From: Phyllobacterium calauticae
Lineage (GTDB): Bacteria; Pseudomonadota; Alphaproteobacteria; Rhizobiales; Rhizobiaceae
Length of the DNA: 64,000 nucleotides
Assembly (NCBI RefSeq): GCF_019991125.1
Contig: NZ_JAGENB010000001.1
Coordinates: forward strand, 434,001-498,000
Direction: 5' to 3'
Under the pieces are notes generated by a model. That model did no database searches and had not been told where the DNA came from. It saw only the letters and a program-made list of their open reading frames with translations. The position numbers and the translations under genes were made by a program. Below, piece after piece: positions 36,197 through 44,743 of the stretch; position 1 is the stretch's first letter; the number at the start of each line of letters is the position of its first letter.

Positions 36197-37054
36197 TTGG
36201 CCCGATTGATCCGAAAATTGCTGCCGCGCCGCTGGCGCCCCGATTTCGTGGAGATACCAGTGGTTCGCCTGCATGGCGCCATCATGTCTGGCGGTGGTCA
36301 ATTCCGGCAAAATCTTTCCCTTGCGTCCGTCGCATCGGTTCTGGAAAAAGCCTTTGACGACAAGGATTCACCTGCAGTGGCGATTTCGGTCAATTCGCCG
36401 GGTGGTTCTCCGGTACAGTCGCGCCTGATTTACCGGCGCATCCGTGACCTGGCAGCCGAAAAGAACAAGAAGGTCTATGTCTTCGTCGAGGACGTCGCGG
36501 CTTCCGGCGGCTATATGATCGCCGTTGCCGGTGACGAGATCATTGCCGATCCATCATCGATCGTCGGCTCGATCGGCGTTGTCTCCGCAAGTTTCGGCTT
36601 TACGGAACTGATCAAGAAAATCGGCGTGGAACGGCGCGTCTATACGGCAGGAAAGAACAAGGCGACGCTCGATCCCTTCAAGCCGGAAAACAAGGCTGAT
36701 ATCGAACATCTGAAGGCGTTGCAGCTGGAAATCCACGACACCTTCATCGATCTGGTCAAGGAACGGCGCGGCGACAAGCTGAGCGACAGCGCCGATCTCT
36801 TCACCGGCCAGTTCTGGACGGGAACACGCGGTGTTGAACTCGGTCTGGTCGACGGTCTTGGCGACATGCGCTCCTATCTCCAGTCGCAATATGGCCCCAA
36901 AACCAAGCTAAAACTGATCTCGCAGCCGCGCGGCCTGTTCGGGCGCAGAATTCCATCCGCCAGCGTGCAGATCGAAGGGCTTGGCAGCGGTTTGGCCAAT
37001 GGGCTGATGGACGCGGCCGAGGAACGGGCGCTCTGGTCGCGTTTCGGCCTGTAA
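36197..37054 (+). CDS. S49-family serine peptidase (SppA/SohB-like)
   Basis: 285 residues. The catalytic serine is S103 in DVAASGGYM; the general-base lysine is probably K155 in AGKNKATLDP. ISVNSPGGSPVQS (63-75) forms the oxyanion/ligand loop. There is no long signal anchor; the N-terminus is basic (LIRKLLPRRWRPD), so it may be peripheral to the inner membrane. Members degrade signal peptides or membrane-protein fragments. The start is TTG at 36197 with GAAGGAG 6 bp upstream. Confidence 0.88.
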   Translation: MARLIRKLLPRRWRPDFVEIPVVRLHGAIMSGGGQFRQNLSLASVASVLEKAFDDKDSPAVAISVNSPGGSPVQSRLIYRRIRDLAAEKNKKVYVFVEDVAASGGYMIAVAGDEIIADPSSIVGSIGVVSASFGFTELIKKIGVERRVYTAGKNKATLDPFKPENKADIEHLKALQLEIHDTFIDLVKERRGDKLSDSADLFTGQFWTGTRGVELGLVDGLGDMRSYLQSQYGPKTKLKLISQPRGLFGRRIPSASVQIEGLGSGLANGLMDAAEERALWSRFGL

Positions 37055-37139
37055 ACCGGCGCAGGATTTTTTGGCAAGGCCGGAACTCCGTGCTATGAAT
37101 GCGGATAGGAATGATATCGGTAGTCGAGGGTTACAGACG

Positions 37140-37325
37140 ATGCCACAATTGATCTTTTTTGCTCTTGTCGGCGCCGCCGCCTATTACGGCTATCGTTCGT
37201 TCAAGAAGGAAGCGCAGCGCGTCTCGCAGCGCGTGCGCGAGGCCGAAAAAGAGGCACAGAATCGTGCACAGGGAACACTGGTCCAGGATCCCGAAACCGG
37301 TGAATACCGCCTGCGCAAAGACTGA
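37140..37325 (+). CDS. Small membrane-anchored protein of unknown function
   Basis: 61 residues. A short N-terminal hydrophobic segment (LIFFALVGAAAYYGY, 4-18) is followed by a charged helix (KKEAQRVSQRVREAEKEAQN) and LVQDPETGEYRLRKD. This layout is seen in many small alphaproteobacterial proteins without known function. The ATG at 37140 has GAGGG about 9 bp upstream; the frame to 37071 is unlikely. It lies between the S49 peptidase and ispE, 6 bp before ispE. Confidence 0.7.
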   Translation: MPQLIFFALVGAAAYYGYRSFKKEAQRVSQRVREAEKEAQNRAQGTLVQDPETGEYRLRKD

Positions 37326-37331
37326 GCGTCC

Positions 37332-38216
37332 ATGCTTGCCAGTCCTGACCATACAATCAGCCTCACCGCCCCGGCCAAGATCAATCTCGCGTTGCATGTG
37401 ACCGGCAGACGTGACGATGGCTACCATCTGCTCGACAGTCTCGTCGTGTTTGCCCGTTTCGGCGACCGGCTGAGCGTGACGAAAGCAGCGGCAGATTCCT
37501 TCACCCTGTCCGGTCCCTATGGCATGGGCCTTCCCGCCGACGATACAAACCTGGTGCTGCGGGCGCGGGACGCCCTGCGCCGGCGGTATGGCAGGCAGGC
37601 AACGCCCGTCGCCATCCATCTGGAGAAACATCTCCCTGTCGCCTCCGGCATCGGCGGCGGCTCCAGCGATGCTGCTGCTGCCCTGCGCGCTCTGGCAGCC
37701 CTGTGGGCTATCGATGCCAGCCTGACGGACCTGGCCGCACTCGGCCTGCCGCTGGGTGCCGACGTGCCGATGTGCCTGCACGGCGAGGCGCTGATCGCGC
37801 GCGGCATCGGCGAAGAGATCGAGCGCATCGCAACCTTTCCGCGCCTGCCCATGGTCCTTGTCAACAATGGGGTGACGGTGTCGACACCGCAGGTCTTTTC
37901 CGCGCTGACCCGCCGCGACAATCCTCCCCTGCCCGCGCTGCCTCGCCTGACATGCCTTGCGGAGGTTTGCGCCTATCTCCGGCAGACGGACAACCATCTT
38001 TTCGCAGCCACGCAAAAGCTTGCGCCTTCGATCAACGGAAGCATGCAGGCATTGCTGGACACCAACCCGTTGCTCGCGCGCATGTCCGGCTCGGGCGGCA
38101 CCTGCTTTGCACTCTACAGCGATGACGCGGCGGCTGATGCAGCCGCAATGCGGTTGCGCCAAAGCCAGCCCGCGTGGTTTGTCGTCGCCACCAGCAGCAA
38201 CATGGAAGGGAACTGA
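37332..38216 (+). CDS. ispE: 4-diphosphocytidyl-2-C-methyl-D-erythritol kinase
   Basis: GHMP kinase of the non-mevalonate isoprenoid pathway, 294 residues. The N-terminal signature is APAKINLALHVTGRRDDGYH. The ATP loop is LPVASGIGGGSSDAAAALR (about 101-119). LGADVPMCL and MSGSGGTCFAL follow, as in the family. It is part of the forward-strand run and is followed 2 bp later by moaB. Confidence 0.95.
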   Translation: MLASPDHTISLTAPAKINLALHVTGRRDDGYHLLDSLVVFARFGDRLSVTKAAADSFTLSGPYGMGLPADDTNLVLRARDALRRRYGRQATPVAIHLEKHLPVASGIGGGSSDAAAALRALAALWAIDASLTDLAALGLPLGADVPMCLHGEALIARGIGEEIERIATFPRLPMVLVNNGVTVSTPQVFSALTRRDNPPLPALPRLTCLAEVCAYLRQTDNHLFAATQKLAPSINGSMQALLDTNPLLARMSGSGGTCFALYSDDAAADAAAMRLRQSQPAWFVVATSSNMEGN

Positions 38217-38218
38217 TC

Positions 38219-38761
38219 TTGGCCCGCATTGACGAGACACGCCCCTTTGTACCCGTCGGGATTGCCGTGCTGACCGTTTCCGATACGCGCACTCTGGATG
38301 ACGACAAATCCGGCACGACGCTGGCCGACCGCATCACGGCAACAGGACACCGCCTGGTGGACCGCGCCATCGTGACTGATGATCGCGAAGCGATACGCGA
38401 CAAGGTGCTTGCCTGGTCAAACAGCCCCGATGTGGATGTGGTCATCACCACAGGCGGTACGGGCTTTACCGGCCGGGACGTGACCCCTGAAGCGCTGGAG
38501 CCGATCTTCGAAAAGCGGATGGACGGCTTTTCCGAGGTATTCCACCGCATTTCCTACGACAAGATCGGCACATCGACCATCCAGTCCAGGGCAACCGGCG
38601 GTGTGGTCAATGCAACATTCGTTTTCGTGCTGCCGGGCTCACCCGGCGCCTGCAGGGATGCCTGGGATAATATTCTCCAGTTCCAGCTCGACTACCGCCA
38701 CATGCCCTGCAATTTCGTCGAGATCATGCCCCGGCTGGGTGAACATCTCAAACGGGGCTGA
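38219..38761 (+). CDS. moaB: Molybdenum cofactor biosynthesis protein B
   Basis: MoaB/MogA-fold protein that adenylates molybdopterin or assists cofactor assembly. 180 residues from a TTG start at 38219 with GAAGGG about 7 bp upstream. This start gives MARIDETRPFVPVGIAVLTV and the usual MoaB length; the longer frame overlaps ispE. Motifs are TVSDTRTLDDDKSG and VVITTGGTGFTGRDVTPEA, the pterin/nucleotide loop. It converges with the glycosyltransferase-like gene (2-bp gap). Confidence 0.93.
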   Translation: MARIDETRPFVPVGIAVLTVSDTRTLDDDKSGTTLADRITATGHRLVDRAIVTDDREAIRDKVLAWSNSPDVDVVITTGGTGFTGRDVTPEALEPIFEKRMDGFSEVFHRISYDKIGTSTIQSRATGGVVNATFVFVLPGSPGACRDAWDNILQFQLDYRHMPCNFVEIMPRLGEHLKRG

Positions 38762-38763
38762 GA

Positions 38764-39270
38764 CTACTTCAACGCCCCGGGAATAATCTCCGCCCGCAAA
38801 CGCTTCATGGCGAGACCGCGCGCCAGGTCCGCCGCACTCTTGCCCGGAGCCGACAAAGCCATCGCCTGACGCTTTGAAATCAGCAGCCCATTGGCGAGAG
38901 GATTTCCGGGCGCGAAAACCCGCGCGAAGAACGGCTTCCGATGCGCGTGGGAACGGGTGAAACAGGCTGGCCCCTGCATGCGTTCCACATGAAGGGAGAC
39001 AGCCTCGATCCAGCCGTCGATCAACCGCGCACCGGGTTCGATGAACAAAATCCAGTCGCTGCGCGCGCGGCGCAGACCGTCGATCAATGTCTGGTCCTGC
39101 AGGAAAATACACCCGGCCGCATCGGCCACACGGTGAGTCTGGTCAGTCGAGCCGTGATCGATGACGATGACATCGCTCAACACACCTTCGACAGCTCCGC
39201 CCACCAGTCCGCCGAGCGTTCTGGCCAAGGGTTCATCGGCATTGCGGGTTTCAATCAGGACGGAAATCAT
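38764..39270 (-). CDS. Short glycosyltransferase-2-like protein
   Basis: 168 residues resembling only the N-terminal nucleotide-binding half of family-2 glycosyltransferases: SVLIETRNADEPLARTLGGL, VIVIDHGSTDQT and DWILFIEPGARLIDGW. Typical GT2 enzymes are longer and have a DxD metal motif; here the position reads EPGA. Catalytic activity is therefore uncertain. The C-terminal part has RARSDW and a basic region. It is monocistronic and convergent with moaB. Confidence 0.7.
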   Translation of the reverse strand: MISVLIETRNADEPLARTLGGLVGGAVEGVLSDVIVIDHGSTDQTHRVADAAGCIFLQDQTLIDGLRRARSDWILFIEPGARLIDGWIEAVSLHVERMQGPACFTRSHAHRKPFFARVFAPGNPLANGLLISKRQAMALSAPGKSAADLARGLAMKRLRAEIIPGALK

Positions 39271-39418
39271 CCATTTCAGTTATAGTATTATTATTGAAAT
39301 TTCCATCATCCTTTTTCAGCAGATTGTTCTTGCTTTGTTCTCATAATTTGTTAGGAATACATTCATGTTGCGACGGTATGAGCGACTCAGTCTCGCTCCG
39401 GTCTCAAGGAGAATGTCA

Positions 39419-40570
39419 ATGAACATCATGGTACAGGCGGACAAGGCCGCTTTCGGGCAAGGCCGGGCCGAACATGCCAATGTGCTGGTCGACGAAGCCG
39501 GGTTGCGGATCGACCATGGACGCCGGCGCGGACGCGGCGCGGGCGTGAACCCGTCCGGGCGGTTCGAGCCGGAAACGCGCCATGTCTTTGACGATGGCTG
39601 GGAGACAATCGAGGACTTGCCCGCCTTCAAGACCGAGGTGCAGATCGAGAAGCCGCGCACGATCATCACGCGCAATGACTCGCCGGATGTCGGATTCGAC
39701 CGCTCGATCAATCCCTATCGCGGTTGCGAGCATGGCTGCATCTATTGCTTCGCCCGCCCCACCCACAGCTATATGGGCCTGTCAGCCGGTCTCGATTTTG
39801 AATCGAAACTGTTTGCCAAGCCCGATGCCGCCAGGATGCTCGACCGCGAACTGTCCAAACCGGGTTATACCGCCAAGACCATCGCTATCGGCACCAATAC
39901 GGATCCCTATCAGCCGATCGAGAAGAAATGGCGCATCATGCGCGAGATTCTGCAGGTGCTCGAAGAGCATCAGCACCCGGTTGGCATCGTCACCAAATCG
40001 GCGCTGATCATGCGTGATATCGATATTCTCGCCCGCATGGCCGAGAAGGGTCTTGCCAAGGTCTGCCTTTCCGTCACGACGCTGGACGGCAAGCTTGCCC
40101 GGACGATGGAACCGAGGGCCTCAACCCCGACGCGGCGGTTGCAGGCACTGCGCGCCCTTTCGGATGCGGGCATTCCGACGGGAACCCTGGTGGCCCCGAT
40201 CATTCCGGGTCTCAACGATCACGAGATCGAGCGCGTGCTTGACAGCGTGTATGCCATGGGCGCGCGCGAAGCCGGCTACGTGCTCCTGCGCCTGCCGCTC
40301 GAGGTCAGTCCCATCTTCAAGGAATGGCTGCTGCGCAACTACCCGGACCGTTATCGCCATGTTCTTTCCCTCGTGCGCTCCATGCGCGGCGGCAAGGATT
40401 ACGATGCGGAATGGGGCAAGCGCATGCGCGGCGATGGTCCCTATGCCTGGCAGATCGGGCGCCGGTTTGAAATCGCTGCCAAGCGGCTTGGTCTCAATCT
40501 CGCCAAGCGCCGTCTGCGCACCGATCTGTTCGTACCAACCGCCGGCAGCGAACAGTTGTCGCTGTTTTAA
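39419..40570 (+). CDS. PA0069-family radical SAM protein
   Basis: About 383 residues. The [4Fe-4S] cluster motif is C103-x3-C107-x2-C110 in [15 protein letters not shown]. The N-terminal basic segment ([18 protein letters not shown]) and the downstream [16 protein letters not shown], then [17 protein letters not shown], match the spore-photoproduct-lyase-related SplB/PA0069 family. Its substrate is unknown; DNA repair has been suggested for relatives. Three ATGs cluster at the start. I chose 39419, 8 bp after AAGGAG. Confidence 0.87.
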   Translation: MNIMVQADKAAFGQGRAEHANVLVDEAGLRIDHGRRRGRGAGVNPSGRFEPETRHVFDDGWETIEDLPAFKTEVQIEKPRTIITRNDSPDVGFDRSINPYRGCEHGCIYCFARPTHSYMGLSAGLDFESKLFAKPDAARMLDRELSKPGYTAKTIAIGTNTDPYQPIEKKWRIMREILQVLEEHQHPVGIVTKSALIMRDIDILARMAEKGLAKVCLSVTTLDGKLARTMEPRASTPTRRLQALRALSDAGIPTGTLVAPIIPGLNDHEIERVLDSVYAMGAREAGYVLLRLPLEVSPIFKEWLLRNYPDRYRHVLSLVRSMRGGKDYDAEWGKRMRGDGPYAWQIGRRFEIAAKRLGLNLAKRRLRTDLFVPTAGSEQLSLF

Positions 40571-40576
40571 CCAATC

Positions 40577-40597
40577 AAACGGGTCTCCGACCCGTTT
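40577..40597. terminator. Terminator-like hairpin after the radical SAM gene
   Basis: AAACGGGTC (40577-40585) and GACCCGTTT (40589-40597) form a perfect 9-bp stem with a 3-nt loop, 7 bp after the stop. A second stem, CCCGATGC/GCATCGGG, lies at 40639-40666. Confidence 0.6.
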
Positions 40598-40671
40598 CTG
40601 AAAATCCGTCGGGCGCCCCCCATCCCGCTGACGGAAGTCCCGATGCCCTACCCCATCCGCATCGGGGCCTT

Positions 40672-40735
40672 GCAGAGAATCAGAACGAATGCGAGTCTCG
40701 CCGCAACATGGCTCGATCGCGTTCTGATTCTCTGC
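40672..40735. repeat. 16-bp inverted repeat enclosing the rnhB start, with three GANTC sites
   Basis: GCAGAGAATCAGAACG (40672-40687) and its perfect reverse complement at 40720-40735 enclose the rnhB start codon (40708). In RNA the start would lie in a 32-nt loop. GANTC, the CcrM methylation target of alphaproteobacteria, occurs at 40677-40681, 40693-40697 and 40726-40730. Regulation of rnhB by folding or by methylation is possible but unproven. Confidence 0.6.
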
Positions 40736-41367
40736 TTCTTCCTCTCGATACCGGCAAACCCGATTTTGCGACGGAGCGCCGGCTCATGCGCGATGGCGTG
40801 CCTTTTGTCGTAGGGATCGACGAAGCCGGTCGCGGGCCACTGGCAGGCCCTGTTGTCGCCGCCGCGGTCATCCTTGATCCCGAGCGGATTCCCGATGGTC
40901 TTGACGATTCAAAACGCCTGACCGCCAGGAAGCGCGAGGAATTGTTCGACATCATTTTGCAGACAGCGCTGGCGTCGGGTATTGCCAGTGTCGCCGCGCC
41001 GGCAATCGATGCGACAGATATTCTGAAAGCCGCGCTGGAGGCCATGCGCCGCGCCACCTGCAGCCTTTCCATCCTGCCGGGCCACGCACTCATCGACGGG
41101 CGGGATGTGCCGCGCGGCCTTCCCTGCCCCGGCACGGCGATGATCAAGGGCGACCAGCGTTCGGTCTCCATTGCCGCGGCCTCCATTCTCGCCAAGGTCA
41201 GCCGCGACCGGATGATGGCGCAGGCCGGCCGCCACTACCCGGCCTATGGACTTGAGACCCATGCAGGCTACGGAACAGCGTTTCATCGCAGCGCGATGCT
41301 AACCCACGGACCGGTAGCTGGCCTGCACCGTTTCAGTTTCGCACCGCTGAAGAACCGGGACGTTTAA
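40708..41367 (+). CDS. rnhB: Ribonuclease HII
   Basis: Removes ribonucleotides and RNA primers from DNA. 219 residues. The metal-binding acidic residues are D38 and E39 in [14 protein letters not shown] and D130 in [24 protein letters not shown] and [20 protein letters not shown] complete the family pattern. The first codons lie inside a large inverted repeat. No strong ribosome-binding site is visible upstream. Confidence 0.95.
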   Translation: MARSRSDSLLLPLDTGKPDFATERRLMRDGVPFVVGIDEAGRGPLAGPVVAAAVILDPERIPDGLDDSKRLTARKREELFDIILQTALASGIASVAAPAIDATDILKAALEAMRRATCSLSILPGHALIDGRDVPRGLPCPGTAMIKGDQRSVSIAAASILAKVSRDRMMAQAGRHYPAYGLETHAGYGTAFHRSAMLTHGPVAGLHRFSFAPLKNRDV

Positions 41368-41396
41368 AGCGGCAACCGCTCCTTCGCCCAAAAGAA

Positions 41397-41418
41397 AAAG
41401 CCGCCTCGCGGCGGCTTT
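41397..41418. terminator. Terminator between rnhB and the F0 operon
   Basis: AAAGCCGCC and GGCGGCTTT form a perfect 9-bp stem with a TCGC loop. On the reverse strand the stem is followed by CTTTTTCTTTT, so it ends the atp operon efficiently. It may also stop rnhB transcription. Confidence 0.85.
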
Positions 41419-41440
41419 CTCAAATTCCATTTGCCCTCAA

Positions 41441-41923
41441 TCAGTTCAGGCGGGTCTTCACTTCGCTCAGAGAAGACTTGAACAGGTCGGCCGATGTCTT
41501 GGCGTCAACCTTGTCCTTGAGGATACGGCCCGCAGCGGCAACAGCGATATCGACTGCGGAAGCGCGAACGTCGTTGACGGCCTCGGTCTCGGCCTGGGCG
41601 ATCTTCTGCTCGGCAAGCTTGTTGCGGCGTGCAACATACTCTTCCGTCTTCTGCTTGGTTTCCTCAATGATAGCATGGGCTTCGCGCTGCGCTGCGGCAA
41701 CGATCTCGCCAGCTTCCTTTTCGGCTTCCTTGCGCTTGCGCTGATACTCGGCCAGCAGCGACTGCGCTTCCTCACGCAGGCGGCGGGCTTCTTCCAGCTC
41801 GTCGCGGATACGCTCGGCGCGGCCGTCAAGCGACTTGCCGACAACGCCCGGAACCTTGAGGTAAACCATCAGCGCCAGGAAGATAACCAGCGCAATCAGG
41901 GCCCAAAATGTTGCGTCCATCAT
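41441..41923 (-). CDS. atpF: F0F1 ATP synthase subunit b
   Basis: 160 residues. One N-terminal membrane helix (ATFWALIALVIFLALMVYL) is followed by a long charged coiled coil (RIRDELEEARRLREEAQSLL onward). The coil forms the peripheral stalk and holds F1. It is the last gene of the F0 operon, 8 bp after atpF'. Confidence 0.95.
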   Translation of the reverse strand: MMDATFWALIALVIFLALMVYLKVPGVVGKSLDGRAERIRDELEEARRLREEAQSLLAEYQRKRKEAEKEAGEIVAAAQREAHAIIEETKQKTEEYVARRNKLAEQKIAQAETEAVNDVRASAVDIAVAAAGRILKDKVDAKTSADLFKSSLSEVKTRLN

Positions 41924-41931
41924 GCTTCTCC

Positions 41932-42582
41932 TTAACCGCGCACGGCTTTGACCGCAGCGGAAACACTTGCCGTATCGACAGTTCCACCGATGATCTTCTT
42001 GACGATTTCCGCCGCCGTTTCCTCGGCGATGGCACCGACGCCAGCCATTGCCTTGTCCTTGATGGACGCAATGCTTGCCTCGGCTTCAGCCAGCTTCTTT
42101 TCCAGGGCAGCAGAGATTTCCGCTGTTTCAGCGTCTGCCTTGGCCTTGGATTCATCACGGGCGGTCTGAGCAATGCTGCCGGCCTTTTTCTTGGCTTCGG
42201 CAAGTTCCTGCTCATAGGCGGCGAGCGCCTCATCCGATTCCTGCTTCATGCGGGCAGCCTGATCGAGATCGGTTGCGATGCGATCGCGGCGGGTCTCGAT
42301 GATGCCGCCGATACGTGGCAGAACCACACGCGACAGGAACAGGTAGAAAAATGCAAATGTCAGTGCCAGCCAGAGCAGCTGCGAAGCAAAATGGCTGGAG
42401 TCGAAAGGCGGGAAAACACCTTTATGCGCCACACCCGTTTCGGAGTGGGTCGCAGTGGCATGGGCATCAGACGCGCCACCCGTTGCAGCCGTGTCGGCAT
42501 GCGCAGGTGTCTCGGTCTGAGCGGTTGTGGATGCGGCATGAGCCGAAGACACAAACATATGTTGTCCCCTTGGTTCGGGCAT
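41932..42582 (-). CDS. atpG: F0F1 ATP synthase subunit b'
   Basis: 216 residues, longer than subunit b because of an N-terminal Ala/Thr/His-rich extension (about 55 residues). One membrane helix follows ([20 protein letters not shown]), then a coiled coil. It pairs with subunit b to form the heterodimeric stalk found in alphaproteobacteria and photosynthetic organisms. It is sometimes called atpF2. Confidence 0.93.
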   Translation of the reverse strand: MPEPRGQHMFVSSAHAASTTAQTETPAHADTAATGGASDAHATATHSETGVAHKGVFPPFDSSHFASQLLWLALTFAFFYLFLSRVVLPRIGGIIETRRDRIATDLDQAARMKQESDEALAAYEQELAEAKKKAGSIAQTARDESKAKADAETAEISAALEKKLAEAEASIASIKDKAMAGVGAIAEETAAEIVKKIIGGTVDTASVSAAVKAVRG

Positions 42583-42651
42583 TTCCCGATCTGCTGACTT
42601 TAAATATTATACTGGCCGCGCAGAGCGCAGCCAGTATGAATTGCTTGCTGA

Positions 42652-42879
42652 TTAAACAGCGAACAGAAGCAGAAGAGCGATGAGCAGCGAGAAGATGCCC
42701 AGAGCTTCAGTAACGGCGAAGCCGAATACCAGACGGCCGAACTGGCCATCAGCTGCGGATGGGTTGCGCAATGCACCGGAGAGGTAGCTGCCGAAAATGT
42801 TGCCAAGGCCGAGGGCCGTTCCGGCCATACCAAAGCAGGCGAGACCTGCACCGATGTACTTTGCTGCTACGGGATCCAT
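42652..42879 (-). CDS. atpE: F0F1 ATP synthase subunit c
   Basis: 75-residue hairpin of two membrane helices that forms the proton-carrying rotor ring. The ion-binding carboxylate is E58 in AVTEALGIF. The polar loop [14 protein letters not shown] contacts F1. The Gly-rich first helix ([17 protein letters not shown]) is typical. The gaps to atpB and atpF' are about 70 bp each, which leaves room for strong separate translation starts. Confidence 0.96.
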   Translation of the reverse strand: MDPVAAKYIGAGLACFGMAGTALGLGNIFGSYLSGALRNPSAADGQFGRLVFGFAVTEALGIFSLLIALLLLFAV

Positions 42880-42950
42880 GTTAAACTCCTTTGGATAGAA
42901 TAGTTATTGATCGATTGCGTTTGGCGGAGCCCCGCCGGCGAAGTTCGTTC

Positions 42951-43703
42951 TCAGTGACCGCCAGGATGCACTGCGTCATTCAGGTACATGCATGTCAGCA
43001 CGGTGAAGACGTAGGCCTGCAGGAAAGCCACCAGGAATTCGAGACCGGTCAAAGCGACCGTCATGGCGAGCGGCAGAATCGCGCCGCCGATACCGGCAGC
43101 TCCGAGCGCACTCAGCGACACCACGAAACCAGCAAACACTTTCAGCGTGATGTGGCCAGCAAGCATGTTGGCGAAAAGACGAACTGAAAGGCTGATCGGG
43201 CGGGAAAGGAAAGAAATGATTTCAATCGGCACCACGAGAAGCAGCAGCGGCGCCGGAACACCGGACGGCACAAAAACACCAAGGAATTTGAAGCCGTGTT
43301 TGGCGAAACCATAAACGAGAACCGTACCGATCACGAGGATCGCAAGCGCGAATGTCACGATGATCTGGCTGGTAATCGTATAGAAATACGGGAACATGCC
43401 GAGCATATTGGCCACAAGCACGAACATGAAGAGCGAGAACACAAACGGGAAGAATTTCATTCCCGAGGTTCCGGCCGAATCACGCAGCGTGGAAGCCACG
43501 AATTCGTAGGCCATCTCGGAAACCGACTGCAAACGGGTCGGGATCAGGCCGCGATTGGAAGAAGTCAGGTAGAGAAACGCCGAAGCAACCGCAACCGTCG
43601 CCACCATGAAGGCGGACGAATTGGTGAAGGACAGGTCAATTCCACCGACATCAATGGGAATCCATCGTGCAATCTGGAATTGATGGATCGGATCGTTGGC
43701 CAC
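42951..43703 (-). CDS. atpB: F0F1 ATP synthase subunit a
   Basis: 250-residue multi-helix stator subunit with the two proton half-channels. The essential arginine is R175 in [14 protein letters not shown]. The N-terminus [20 protein letters not shown] is typical of alphaproteobacterial AtpB. It is the second gene of the operon, 35 bp after atpI. Confidence 0.96.
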   Translation of the reverse strand: MANDPIHQFQIARWIPIDVGGIDLSFTNSSAFMVATVAVASAFLYLTSSNRGLIPTRLQSVSEMAYEFVASTLRDSAGTSGMKFFPFVFSLFMFVLVANMLGMFPYFYTITSQIIVTFALAILVIGTVLVYGFAKHGFKFLGVFVPSGVPAPLLLLVVPIEIISFLSRPISLSVRLFANMLAGHITLKVFAGFVVSLSALGAAGIGGAILPLAMTVALTGLEFLVAFLQAYVFTVLTCMYLNDAVHPGGH

Positions 43704-43738
43704 GCTAACCTCGTCTATATCGTTCCATGCCCGCAGGC

Positions 43739-44155
43739 TTATTCCGGTTTCTCACGGTCATCGCTCTTGTCGAGCTCAAATCCGCGGTTCTCCGCCACAC
43801 GTCCTGCGGAGCGCAGGATGTTCAGCGTTCCGGCACAAAAACCCAGAAGGAGCAGAATGATCAGCCCCCAGGGTGAAGTGCCCAAAAATCGGTCAGCTAA
43901 CCAGCCCAACCCCGCACCAACCAGAACGCCGGCGATAAATTCGCTCGACAGTTTCATGGCCTGCGCGACACCGGAGGCGGTCCCCGTCCCCTCGTCTTTC
44001 GAACCGGTCTTCCCGCCTACGCCCTTTGAAGCCAGTTTTGCTTCCAGATCGCGGCGGCGACTTTCCAGTTCATCCGAAGTCAGCGGCTTTCCGGCATCCG
44101 GCGTATTACCGACAGAACCTGACTGATCGGGCTTGTTTCCCGTGGCCAATGGCAT
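43739..44155 (-). CDS. atpI: F0F1 ATP synthase assembly protein I
   Basis: About 138 residues. A polar N-terminal half with a charged helix ([17 protein letters not shown]) is followed by two membrane helices ([20 protein letters not shown] and [19 protein letters not shown]). Members assist c-ring assembly and Mg2+ handling. The start is uncertain: ATG at 44155 has AAGGA very close to it, and an in-frame GTG lies at 44185. It is the first gene of the F0 operon. Confidence 0.85.
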   Translation of the reverse strand: MPLATGNKPDQSGSVGNTPDAGKPLTSDELESRRRDLEAKLASKGVGGKTGSKDEGTGTASGVAQAMKLSSEFIAGVLVGAGLGWLADRFLGTSPWGLIILLLLGFCAGTLNILRSAGRVAENRGFELDKSDDREKPE

Positions 44156-44400
44156 GTCCTTTACACGCTGAATGCGAGGCTTCACCCCCGCTTCGAAGTC
44201 GCGCGCAACATATTGTTACGATCCGCGCTAGTCAAGGCGCAGAAGCAGGAGTCTCAAGGGTAATTTTCGCGGGAAATTTCAATACCTTAGGTAAATATGA
44301 CTTTATGTCTCACCTCTGAGGGCAAAAATCGCGCGCGAATCCTGTGGACGACACCCCCATTCGAGGGCGCTTGAGGGCTGGGGCAATGCAACTTTTCAAT

Positions 44401-44696
44401 CGCCGATTCCGCCCCCGGCGCAACCCAGCGTTTCTTGCGGCAGAAAGCGAACCAAACAATAAATAACGCTCGTGACGTTTTGAGAGTGAAGCAGAAAGCA
44501 CCGAGCCAACCGGTGTATCGGGACGATGGGCCTCCCGACCACAGCAATGGCCTTGCTCTCAAACTTGGAGGTGATCTGTGTGGAAACTGCCACTTAGCAT
44601 CACCCTGATATTGAAAAGAACCCGGACCAGTTGGTCGCTGTCAATCCGGGTTCAATTCAAATAATCAGGAAGGAGGGGCGGGCGAAAGCCTGTCCC
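44401..44696 (+). ncRNA. Candidate structured RNA upstream of atpI
   Basis: The 588-bp gap 44156-44743 has no credible gene, but it contains a run of stem-loops. They are CGCCG/CGGCG (44401-44420), CGTTTCT/AGAAAGCG (44429-44449), and a closing stem TTTGAGAG/CTCTCAAA (44479-44563). That stem encloses CACCG/CGGTG (44499-44515) and TCGGGA/TCCCGA (44518-44538). Then follow GGTGAT/ATCACC with inner GTGG/CCAC (44570-44604), a terminator-like stem (44618-44653), and a 9-pair stem with a GAAA loop (44675-44696). The last one pairs well only as forward-strand RNA because it uses G-U pairs. It is not tmRNA, SRP RNA or RNase P by their conserved segments. Whether it is a gene, a leader or a decayed element is open. 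Confidence 0.35.
44618..44653 (-). terminator. Terminator of the wall-hydrolase gene
   Basis: GAACCCGGA (44618-44626) and TCCGGGTTC (44645-44653) form a 9-bp stem. On the reverse strand it is followed by TTTTCAATATC, about 90 bp after the hydrolase stop. It may also be part of the forward-strand structured RNA. Confidence 0.55.
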
Positions 44697-44743
44697 TCAC
44701 TCCAAGTCCAATATAGCAGTTTTCGCTGAGCTTCCAAGTGGCA

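Noticed and set aside
44287-44562. 91-codon reverse-strand frame in the gap upstream of atpI
   Set aside because: No family pattern, ribosome-binding site or typical codon use; the region is better explained by RNA structure.
44645-44656. tRNA-like GGGTTCAATTC
   Set aside because: It is one arm of a hairpin; no acceptor, D or anticodon arms fit around it.
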